Origin: Methylomarinum sp. Ch1-1
GTDB lineage: Bacteria > Pseudomonadota > Gammaproteobacteria > Methylococcales > Methylomonadaceae
Direction: 5' to 3'
Assembly (NCBI RefSeq): GCF_030717995.2
Contig: NZ_CP157743.1
Location: 124,001-188,000, forward strand
Length of the DNA stretch: 64,000 nucleotides
Below the pieces are notes generated by a model that saw only the letters and a program-made list of their open reading frames with translations, was not told where the DNA came from and made no database searches. Positions 27,255 to 34,232 of this stretch are shown piece by piece (the first letter of the stretch is position 1; each line of letters starts with the position of its first letter). The translations under genes were made by a program, and so were the position numbers.

Positions 27255-28808
27255 TCAGCCCGACGGTGAAAACGTCCAACCTGGCGGGATCGTCGGCCCA
27301 GTTTCTGCGGCAACCGATGCCACGCCAGGCACAGGGCGTGTTAACACGGAAAAACCGATAACCAGCATGCCGATTAGGGTATCATTGAGATAAGACACGG
27401 CTGTCGGCGCCCAAAAGATCAAAGGCGCGCATAAAAGCCACAAGCCGACGCCGCCGGCCAACCAGCGGACCGGTCCCAAACGCCAAGACAAGGAAAGTAA
27501 GGATAAGAACAATAACGCGATGCCGGAGCCGATATTGCTCAACACCATCGCTTGTGACTGATAGCCCAGGGTCATCGGTGCGGTCATCAGCCAAAAAGCC
27601 AATCCCATATTTAAAAAATGCGCCCAAAGATGTTGCCGGTGCTGTCTACGATATTCGGCTTCGTGTTTTTCTCTAAGTTGATGAGGATTTTGGTTTTTCT
27701 CTTCGGCCGTCGCAATCCAATCGGTTGGCAGGATATGGTTGCGTCGATACCACGCGGCCGGGTCCTCCTTAAGGCTTTGCACAAGGCTTGCCAATCCGTC
27801 ATAAATTTTATGTCGGGGCTCCCAGCCTAATAATTCCCTAGCCCGACTGATATCGAGATCGTAATGATCCGAGGCTAGATCGATCATGAAAGGTTTGATA
27901 AACGGCTTTTTACCCTGGTCAAACGCATCGGGGATCAACGGTTCCGTCTTGTTTTCTAACCAGGCTGCGGGCTTGGCAATCAGCTCAGGAAGACTGAATG
28001 TGCTCCATGCCTTCTCCCCAAAGACTAATTGACCGATGCGATTCTGCAGTTCTCGATACCCCATAACTTCATCCTCACCGGCCAAAATGACGCTGTTTTT
28101 CGGCAAGTCATTGCGACGATCAACCACCTGAGTAAAAAGCTCAACCAGATCGTCTTTATGAATGAAGGCCTGCCCTGCCATCAAGTCGCCGGCATAGAGA
28201 TGGCTTTTAAGCTCACGCTGATAAATTCGAGCTATTTGATAAGCCAAGGTCGGCACCGCACTGTCATCGTCATATAAGCCCGCCAAGCGAAGGATGGTAT
28301 AGGGCATGTCTCCGCATTCCTGTTCAATTTGCCGCTCCGCCTCGGCTTTAGAGCGCGGATAAGCCCATTTCGGCTTCAGCCCTGTCTCTTCGTTAATTTT
28401 TTGTCCCGGCACGCCCGGTTCATGCACCAGCATCGTGCTCGAATAAATAAAGCGCTGAACGTCAAAACCATCGAGGGTCTTCAGCAAGCGTCGCGTGCCT
28501 TCGACCGTGACGCTATGATAAAGGGGGTTGTCTTCACCACTGAAATCGAAATATGCGGCAAGATGAATAACCGCAGCTATTTTGTCGCCGTATCGCTCGC
28601 GTATTTTATGGAATGCCAACTTGATGGAGTCGTCAGAACTTAAGTCACAGGCAAAGCTATCATCGGCTTGCACGCTAGGGGTTCTATCAAGCCCGACGAC
28701 ACGATACTTCTTTGTTAAAGTACGGCAAAGCGCCGAGCCTATATTGCCCGAAGCGCCCGTCATCAGGATAAGCAATTTACTGTTTTTGGCCATATTCTCC
28801 CCTATCAT
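27255..28808 (-). CDS. NAD-dependent epimerase/dehydratase (extended SDR) fused to SPW-repeat membrane domain
   Basis: 517 residues from ATG 28808, behind AAGGAG at six bases; ATG 28793 is possible. The SDR domain, about 15-330, has the nucleotide-binding MTGASGNIGSALCRTL, and YxxxK as YPRSKAEAE near 160-165, with FIYSSTMLVH before it. A polar linker leads to four C-terminal membrane spans of the SPW type (about 390-500). The protein ends GWTFSPSG at TGA 27255. The frame continues into the VKOR gene without any other stop, giving 827 residues if the TGA were a sense codon. Substrate unknown. The group SDR, VKOR and cation exchanger forms one minus-strand unit. Confidence 0.85.
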   Translation of the reverse strand: MIGENMAKNSKLLILMTGASGNIGSALCRTLTKKYRVVGLDRTPSVQADDSFACDLSSDDSIKLAFHKIRERYGDKIAAVIHLAAYFDFSGEDNPLYHSVTVEGTRRLLKTLDGFDVQRFIYSSTMLVHEPGVPGQKINEETGLKPKWAYPRSKAEAERQIEQECGDMPYTILRLAGLYDDDSAVPTLAYQIARIYQRELKSHLYAGDLMAGQAFIHKDDLVELFTQVVDRRNDLPKNSVILAGEDEVMGYRELQNRIGQLVFGEKAWSTFSLPELIAKPAAWLENKTEPLIPDAFDQGKKPFIKPFMIDLASDHYDLDISRARELLGWEPRHKIYDGLASLVQSLKEDPAAWYRRNHILPTDWIATAEEKNQNPHQLREKHEAEYRRQHRQHLWAHFLNMGLAFWLMTAPMTLGYQSQAMVLSNIGSGIALLFLSLLSLSWRLGPVRWLAGGVGLWLLCAPLIFWAPTAVSYLNDTLIGMLVIGFSVLTRPVPGVASVAAETGPTIPPGWTFSPSG

Positions 28809-29534
28809 TAGCAACTCCTTGCTATTTGAATGCTGATTAGTTGCATACGTCATCACTATGCGCTACTAATGTTCAAATCGGGAAAATAGTTCCGTTCTTC
28901 GGATAAAAAACTATGGCTATAAACAACCCACAGTTGAATTTGACCTAGGCTATCCTATTGGATTTTCAATGCTGTCGACAGCCAGGCAAATTTTGCTCCT
29001 CGACAACTGCGCCTGCGTCGCTTAAAGCACCTACTGTTGGTGCTCTACTACACGTCATCCTTGGCATAATTGCAGAATCTGCATTTCCGCCCTCCCTTAT
29101 GGTCTACCTCACCTGTTCCAGGCGTGTGTTAGCATTCCCACCATCCATGGCCGCCAAAGACTGTCGTCAAGTTTACACCACACATGGATGTGTCAGTACA
29201 ACGTGAAGCATGCGCTGTGAGTTGCCATGGACATATTCTAGCCATGTCTTAAACGCCAAATAGGCAGACAACCGCAATAGATAAAAAATAATGAGGAACT
29301 CTTCTGCTCTATAGGCGTTGGTTGCAGAAAGAGCAAATAAATTTTTATGCTTTGATGCCGTTGCGATGAAATCATCGCAAGTCGAAAAGAATCATTTATA
29401 CGTAGAACCTTTCCAGCAGCAAAGCAGTCAATCAATATGCAATCTTAAAAAGGCAGGTTTAATTTTTTGTTGCATTCACTCAGTCCATGATGATTGGACT
29501 GGTTTTTCATTCACTAAGAAACGAGAGCACCGAA
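28809..29534. other. Intergenic stretch with degenerate family C sequence and a perfect 8-bp hairpin
   Basis: No gene is supported here. At about 29067-29100 there is TGCAGAATCTGCATTTCCGC, which resembles sequence next to the C/B copies at 24.9 and 61.0 kb. TTGCGATG-AAAT-CATCGCAA at 29361-29380 is a perfect dyad about 155 bp before the coiled-coil gene and could be an operator or a leader hairpin. Confidence 0.5.
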
Positions 29535-29822
29535 ATGAATAATCGTGATGAGTATGTAAACAAGATGAAAGCTAAACTCGATCAATGGAACGCCGACATC
29601 GAAAAATTGGAAGCTCAGGCAAAGGAGGCGGGAGCCGACATGCGCATCGAGCATGAACAGGAAATTAAGGCCCTCAAAGCGCAACGCGACGAGGCCGCTA
29701 AGAAACTGGAAGAATTACAATCTGCCGGCGAAGATGCGTGGCAAGATATCAAGTCAGGCGCGGAATCAGCATGGGATTCCCTAGACAGTGCGCTAAATTC
29801 GGCGACTAAGCGCTTCCAATAG
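29535..29822 (+). CDS. Small coiled-coil protein, probable stress-related
   Basis: 95 residues from ATG 29535. Almost entirely charged coiled coil (MNNRDEYVNKMKAKLDQWNA, then KALKAQRDEAAKKLEELQ), ending with alanine/serine helices AWDSLDSALNSATKRF. No signal peptide or membrane span. This composition resembles sll1863-type and similar small helical stress proteins, but no catalytic role is known. It starts a same-strand group of small helical, lipoprotein and OmpA-like genes. Upstream ribosome site is weak (GAGAGCACCGAAATG). Confidence 0.7.
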   Translation: MNNRDEYVNKMKAKLDQWNADIEKLEAQAKEAGADMRIEHEQEIKALKAQRDEAAKKLEELQSAGEDAWQDIKSGAESAWDSLDSALNSATKRFQ

Positions 29823-29881
29823 CCTTGCCCCGCGCTCCTCTAATAACTGACACTTCCCATCCGCAACAACGAGGCAAAGAC

Positions 29882-30343
29882 GTGAAAAGCAATTATCTTA
29901 TAAGCATTTTCCTGGCTATATTGATAGGCCTTATTCCGCTTGCCCACGCTAAATCAGACGCCGAAAACACGACAATCGAAGCAGTCAACCAAGAAACTCA
30001 AGAACTGCTCAAAACATTAAAACAGTACGGCAGCGATAAGCGTGACGAGGCGATCAAAAAAACCCAAGAAGCGATGACTAAACTTGACCAGCGCCTTAAT
30101 CGGTTGGAAACGCGCATCAACAATAATTGGGATCAAATGGATGAAGCCGCTCGGATAAAAGCGCGTTCAACAATGAAGGCATTGCGTCAAAAACGGATAG
30201 AATTGGCGGAAAGCTTCGGCAGTTGGAAAACCAGCTCCGCGAGCGCCTGGGAGCATATGAAGGAAGGCTTTTCGGAGGCTTATCAAGATCTTCAAAAATC
30301 TTGGAACAAGGCTAAAACCGAATTTAGCTCGAACAACGAATAA
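29882..30343 (+). CDS. Exported helical (coiled-coil) protein
   Basis: 153 residues from GTG 29882, with GAGG seven bases upstream. A signal peptide (NYLISIFLAILIGLIPLAHA) probably cut after AHA is followed by about 125 residues of long amphipathic helix (QETQELLKTLKQYGSDKRDE, RLNRLETRINNNWDQMDEAA, AWEHMKEGFSEAYQDLQKSW). It should be periplasmic. It shares the helix-rich style of the preceding gene and may act with it. No enzyme motif is seen. The gap between the genes is 59 bp, so co-transcription is likely. Confidence 0.7.
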   Translation: MKSNYLISIFLAILIGLIPLAHAKSDAENTTIEAVNQETQELLKTLKQYGSDKRDEAIKKTQEAMTKLDQRLNRLETRINNNWDQMDEAARIKARSTMKALRQKRIELAESFGSWKTSSASAWEHMKEGFSEAYQDLQKSWNKAKTEFSSNNE

Positions 30344-30360
30344 CAAACACGAATTGAATG

Positions 30361-30409
30361 AGTTCATGCTTCATTAATCAATACCTTCGATTAATGAAGC
30401 ATTTGAACT
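30361..30409. terminator. Long hairpin after the exported helical protein gene
   Basis: AGTTCA plus TGCTTCATTAATC pairs with GATTAATGAAGCA plus TGAACT around a nine-base loop; the 19-bp stem has a two-base bulge. There is no clear U-tract, so it could be a weak terminator, an RNA-stabilising end or a protein site. A second dyad AGTGCTG/CAGCACT lies at 30446-30473. Confidence 0.5.
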
Positions 30410-30567
30410 GATAGTCTTTACGAATGTAGTACGAATCAGGCTGTCAGTGCTGTTTTAAAATGATTTCAGCACTAAACCGCCGGCCCACCATTTTCTAACA
30501 GGTTGTTAATTCATAAATTGCGCGGGCTGCGAAATCGAACATTAACCGTTGCGTTAGGAGTATGACC

Positions 30568-30945
30568 ATGAACAAACGAAATCCTATTATCGCTTATACC
30601 GCCATTATGGTCATCAGCGGAATCACCGTCGGATGTAGTAATGGAAGACCGCCGTTGGAAAAAATATCTTTGGCCGAACAAGCCTTGAAGCAAGCCGAGA
30701 ATAAAAATGCTCGAAGTTATTCTCCCTTGGAAATGCGGCTCGCTAGTGAAAAAATCGAGAAAGCCAAGGAAGCCATCCATCAAAAAGACTTTGAAACCGC
30801 CCGGCGATTAGCGGAAAAAGCGGAAATTGACGCCTTAGCTGCCGAAGCCAAGGCCGATTCAGTCAGGGCCAAAGCCGCCATCGACGAATTGAAGGAAAGC
30901 ATCGAAACACTCAGGCAAGAAATTAAATACTCAAGCGATCAATAA
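30568..30945 (+). CDS. DUF4398-type lipoprotein
   Basis: 125 residues from ATG 30568 (AGGAG seven bases upstream; ATG 30562 is too close). The signal sequence ends in a lipobox, ISGITVGCSNG, so the cysteine near residue 23 should be lipidated. The mature part is a helical repeat region with LAEQALKQAENKNARSYSPL and MRLASEKIEKAKEAI, typical of DUF4398. Such proteins are outer-membrane or periplasmic and often sit beside OmpA-family partners, as here, 28 bp upstream of an OmpA-like lipoprotein. Confidence 0.82.
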   Translation: MNKRNPIIAYTAIMVISGITVGCSNGRPPLEKISLAEQALKQAENKNARSYSPLEMRLASEKIEKAKEAIHQKDFETARRLAEKAEIDALAAEAKADSVRAKAAIDELKESIETLRQEIKYSSDQ

Positions 30946-30973
30946 CTTCCATTCGGTTTCTAGGAGAAGAATT

Positions 30974-31795
30974 ATGAAATCCAATCTATTTATCCAAGGA
31001 ACAATAACGATTTTATTCGTCAATATGACTCTGCTTTCGGGCTGTGCTACCGAACCCTTGCCGGCATTGGAAGAGGCGCGGCAAGAAGTGACACAGGCAC
31101 GTAATGATCCTAATGTTGCCGAAAATGCGCCTGTAGCCCTGTACGACGCCGAACAATCGCTAAAAGAAGCCGACCAACTATGGGAAGCCCAAAAAGATGA
31201 AGACGAAGTCGAGCATTTAGCATACTTAACCAAAGGAAAAGTCGCTATTGCTAAATATACGGCGCAACGTAAAGTTGCTGACGACCAACTTAAAGTACTT
31301 GAAAACACCCGTAAAAAATTAATCCTCGAGACCCGCAAAAATGAAGTCAAAGAGGCCCGCAAGGAAGTACAAAGCCTCGAGGAACAACTCAAGGACTTGA
31401 AAGCAAAAAAAACCGATCGCGGCTTAGTGGTGACTATCGGTGATGTGTTGTTCGATACCGGCAAAGCCGATTTAAAATCAGGCGCCTTACAAAACCTATA
31501 TCGCCTAGTCACTGCGCTTAAAGCTTACGAAACTCGTAATGTATTGATCGAAGGCCATACCGATAATGTCGGTAGCGAAGAATACAATATAAATTTATCG
31601 CGGCAACGTGCTCAAGCAGTTGCTAATTTTCTGTTATCTAATGGCATTGAGGCATCCCGCGTCATCACCCAGGGTTATGGCGAAGCTTATCCGGCAAGCT
31701 CCAACAATACGGCAATTGGCAGACAACAAAACCGACGTGTGGAGATTATTATTCTCGATGAAGGCGAATCGCATGAGAAATATTTGCGCCACTAG
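30974..31795 (+). CDS. OmpA-family lipoprotein with N-terminal DUF4398-like helices
   Basis: 273 residues. The lipobox TLLSGCATE gives a lipid-anchored start, followed by a helical region (about 30-150) similar to the preceding protein. A C-terminal OmpA peptidoglycan-binding domain, about 155-265, has VLFDTGKADLKSGALQNLYR, IEGHTDNVGSEEYNINLSRQ and GYGEAYPAS, ending NRRVEIII. It should tie the outer membrane to murein. Ribosome site AGGAGAAG lies upstream of ATG. Forms a two-gene unit with the DUF4398 lipoprotein; a terminator lies about 100 bp downstream. Confidence 0.9.
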   Translation: MKSNLFIQGTITILFVNMTLLSGCATEPLPALEEARQEVTQARNDPNVAENAPVALYDAEQSLKEADQLWEAQKDEDEVEHLAYLTKGKVAIAKYTAQRKVADDQLKVLENTRKKLILETRKNEVKEARKEVQSLEEQLKDLKAKKTDRGLVVTIGDVLFDTGKADLKSGALQNLYRLVTALKAYETRNVLIEGHTDNVGSEEYNINLSRQRAQAVANFLLSNGIEASRVITQGYGEAYPASSNNTAIGRQQNRRVEIIILDEGESHEKYLRH

Positions 31796-31831
31796 CAGCA
31801 TAAATAACGCTCATCATTTCAACAACTATAT

Positions 31832-31886
31832 TAGCCGAAGCGGCTAATCCCGAGTTTCGGAAACATCGGGGTAGCCGTGGGTTATT
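31832..31886 (+). other. Structured region with two hairpins before a terminator
   Basis: TTAGCCGAAGCGGCTAA folds into a perfect 7-bp hairpin and CCCGA...TCGGG into a second one right after it, followed by GGTAGCCGTGGG. With the terminator downstream this could be a 3' end, or a leader of the next gene at 32030. I could not match it to a known riboswitch core. Confidence 0.35.
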
Positions 31887-31897
31887 GACGATTATTC

Positions 31898-31926
31898 TTC
31901 CTAACTTAACCGTTAGGAAATTTTTT
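31898..31926 (+). terminator. Intrinsic terminator after the OmpA-like gene
   Basis: Stem TTCCTAAC / GTTAGGAA with six-base loop TTAACC, followed by A and six T. Confidence 0.75.
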
Positions 31927-32029
31927 CTGCGTCAGGAGAAAACGAACTGACGTCATCTCGGTCACATCACGGGTACTGACTCAAACTTGAGCTGGCAGTT
32001 ATCCTTTTTTGCAACACATCCTAGCGACC

Positions 32030-32497
32030 ATGAAATATTTCGAGATATTCGCATCACTCATGTATTTGATTGCCGCGGCCAGTTTGACCATCTTATCTTT
32101 TTTAATCATGGCATGGTCCGTTTATGACGCCGCCATGGCGTTGAAGGAATTTTCCCTACTGATTACGCAAATCCTAGAATCCGTTGGCGCCATCATCATC
32201 TCTATCGCCGTTCTCGATGTCGCCAAATACTTGGTCGAAGAGGAAGTCACCCGAAATAAGGAACTACGCTCGCCGTCGGAAGCGCGAAAAACCATCACCA
32301 AAATCTTCGTCATCATCTCTATCGCGGCCGGCATGGAAGGCTTGGTCTATATCTTCAAAGCGGGAAACGAGAATATCGCCCTATTGATCTATCCGGCGCT
32401 GTTGATTTTATTCTCCTCATTGTCCATCGTTTGCCTCGGCATCTATCAAAAATTCAGCATCAGCGTCGAAGAAACGATTCAAACAGACGATGAATAA
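32030..32497 (+). CDS. Hypothetical four-span membrane protein
   Basis: 155 residues from ATG 32030; the longer TTG start at 32009 has no ribosome site. Four membrane spans: MYLIAAASLTILSFLIMAW, ILESVGAIIISIAVLDVA, IFVIISIAAGMEGLVYIF and LIYPALLILFSSLSIVCLGI. The loop VEEEVTRNKELRSPSEARKT is polar. Proteins of this kind are annotated loosely as general glycosylation or hypothetical membrane proteins, and I can state no function. Gene order suggests it belongs to the envelope group upstream. Confidence 0.7.
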   Translation: MKYFEIFASLMYLIAAASLTILSFLIMAWSVYDAAMALKEFSLLITQILESVGAIIISIAVLDVAKYLVEEEVTRNKELRSPSEARKTITKIFVIISIAAGMEGLVYIFKAGNENIALLIYPALLILFSSLSIVCLGIYQKFSISVEETIQTDDE

Positions 32498-32549
32498 GCC
32501 GCCTCGCCGTCCATCAGACACATGTGTCAATGGCCATTAAAGGGTTCTG

Positions 32550-32771
32550 CGGGGCGGGTTATTTAACCCGCCCCAAACGTTTAACTTACTCTAGTCACGG
32601 CTGAACCGTTCAGCACCTCGTTGGCCTGCATTTCGCATAGCGTGCGGACTTGCTTTTCGCGCCAAGGGCGACTGCCCGTAGGAAGCCCGCCCTCGGGCCG
32701 AATGGCTCTTTTCGCGCCGAGGGCGGGCGCTCCTACGCAAAACACCGTCTTGCCTTCGGATGTGCTGAGTG
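32550..32771. repeat. Repeat family E, copy E2 (minus orientation)
   Basis: Begins with the hairpin GGGGCGGGTTATTTAACCCG (completed by CCCC), then AAACGTTTAACTTACTCTAG. It contains complementary versions of the CGTAGGAGCGCCCGCCCTCG and TGCTTTTCGCGCC segments of E1, and ends near GATGTGCTGAG. Non-coding, though several frames are open through it. The rest of the gap to 32938 has small dyads only (GTGAC...GTCAC near 32864-32885). Confidence 0.82.
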
Positions 32772-32938
32772 CTAGCCCTACCCCCATCCGGCATCGGACT
32801 GGACAAGGCCGATTTCCACGGTAGACTGCAATCAAGTCTAGTATAACGATACCGCGTTAACGGTTACGTGACGCTTCGAGGTCACGGGGGTATTTAGATA
32901 CCATCTATCGTCAATCCCGATCCGGGGAGGAGAGCATC

Positions 32939-33061
32939 ATGGGTCTTTATTATCGAGGCACATCGCAAGGCATGGGCGCATTTTTTGATATGTTTTACCA
33001 ACATCCGATATTGATGTTGCTGGTCATCATCGGCGTCGTCGGCATCGGCGTGTTTGCCTAG
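32939..33061 (+). CDS. Small single-span membrane protein, 40 residues
   Basis: ATG 32939 follows a strong GGGGAGGAG at seven bases. The frame reads MGLYYRGTSQGMGAFFDMFY then a strongly hydrophobic helix (PILMLLVIIGVVGIGVFA) to TAG at 33061. Glycine- and valine-rich single-span peptides of this kind are often real small membrane proteins. No homology is known to me. It is convergent with the DHOD-like gene. Confidence 0.65.
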   Translation: MGLYYRGTSQGMGAFFDMFYQHPILMLLVIIGVVGIGVFA

Positions 33062-33212
33062 CTCAGAAAAAACTCGGGCAACCGCTCCCAGTTGTAAGCG
33101 ATATCAACCGGCCAAGCCTCTATGCCTCTCATCGGCGGCAAAGCAAGACTGGCCGGTAAGCTCAAGAAGCGGGATTAACGCGCTATCAAGACTCATCTAT
33201 TTACATCCAACG

Positions 33213-34232
33213 CTATCCCCTCATTCCACGCGCCCGGCTGTAACCATCCAACAGGTTGATATAATTGGAGCGTTCGAAAATCTCCGGATTGGAACAGCGG
33301 TATTGGCTGAGATGGCCTTTAAGTTCGGCTATCGAAGCGTATTCACCCTCCTCTAGCCAGCGCAGCAGATGCGTTTTGATCGTCCCCAGATATTCCGGCC
33401 CCCGATCGAGTAAAACCGAACACATCTGCACGACATCGGCGCCAGCCAGCACCATCTTCAGCACATCGTCGGCGCTGCGCACACCGCTGACCGCGGCCAG
33501 CGAGAGCTCGACCTTGCCGTAAAGCAAGGCCAACCAGCGCAACGGTAGTTGGCCGTCGGCCGAAGTAGACCATTGCAATTGCGAAGTGACTTGTAAAGCA
33601 TCGAGGTCGATATCCGGCTGATAAAAGCGGTTAAACAACACCACGCCGTCGGCGCCGGCCCTCTCCAAGCCCTTGATGAAATGTCCGAGACCGCTGAAAT
33701 AAGGCGACAACTTCATCGCGATCGGAATCGACACCTGTTTGCGCAATTCCCGCAGTAATTCCAGATAGCGAGCTTCGACCGCGGCGCCGGGTTCGTTGAT
33801 ATCGGCGGTTAGATAATAAACGTTCAATTCCAACGCATCGGCGCCGGCTTCTTGTAGTAATTTGCCATGCTCGACCCAACCGTCCAGCGACACCCCGTTC
33901 AAGCTGGCGATCACCGGAATATCTAGGCTGCGTTTGAGCGCGGCCAACTGTTCCAGATATTGTTCTAGGCCATGCTGGAACTGAGTATCGAACGGCAGAA
34001 AACTGTCCGCCTCGCCATGGCCTATGCCTTGATTGATCATGAAGCGGGCGGTTTCTTCCTCCTGCTGACGCAGCTCTTCCTCGAACAACGAAAACATCAC
34101 GATGGCCGCCGCGCCGCCATCCTCCAGTATGCGCGCCGAATCGAGACTACGCGACAACGGCGAGGCGGAAGGCACCAATGGATTGGACAGTTGCAGCCCT
34201 AAATATTCGGTGCTCAAATCGATGCTGTTCAT
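33213..34232 (-). CDS. Dihydroorotate dehydrogenase-like flavoprotein
   Basis: 339 residues. TIM-barrel of the DHOD family with FMN-binding features: STEYLGLQLSNPLVPSASPL at the start, VIASLNGVSLDGW, ALELNVYY, IAMKLSPYFSGLGHF and AAVSGVRSADDVLKMVLAGA. It lacks the pyr genes as neighbours. It overlaps nifJ by four bases (ATGA), an arrangement in which this class is called dihydroorotate dehydrogenase-like protein. It may transfer electrons to or from the PFOR partner or its ferredoxin; a role in pyrimidine synthesis is less likely. Downstream is a 40-residue membrane protein on the other strand. Confidence 0.9.
   Translation of the reverse strand: MNSIDLSTEYLGLQLSNPLVPSASPLSRSLDSARILEDGGAAAIVMFSLFEEELRQQEEETARFMINQGIGHGEADSFLPFDTQFQHGLEQYLEQLAALKRSLDIPVIASLNGVSLDGWVEHGKLLQEAGADALELNVYYLTADINEPGAAVEARYLELLRELRKQVSIPIAMKLSPYFSGLGHFIKGLERAGADGVVLFNRFYQPDIDLDALQVTSQLQWSTSADGQLPLRWLALLYGKVELSLAAVSGVRSADDVLKMVLAGADVVQMCSVLLDRGPEYLGTIKTHLLRWLEEGEYASIAELKGHLSQYRCSNPEIFERSNYINLLDGYSRARGMRG

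Noticed and set aside
27255-27257. TGA as selenocysteine codon in the SDR-VKOR frame
   Set aside because: The position corresponds to a tryptophan in remembered homologues rather than a cysteine, and I see no bacterial SECIS-type hairpin directly after it.
28958-29206. 82-codon frame upstream of the coiled-coil gene
   Set aside because: No ribosome site, overlaps degenerate C-like sequence, no protein features.
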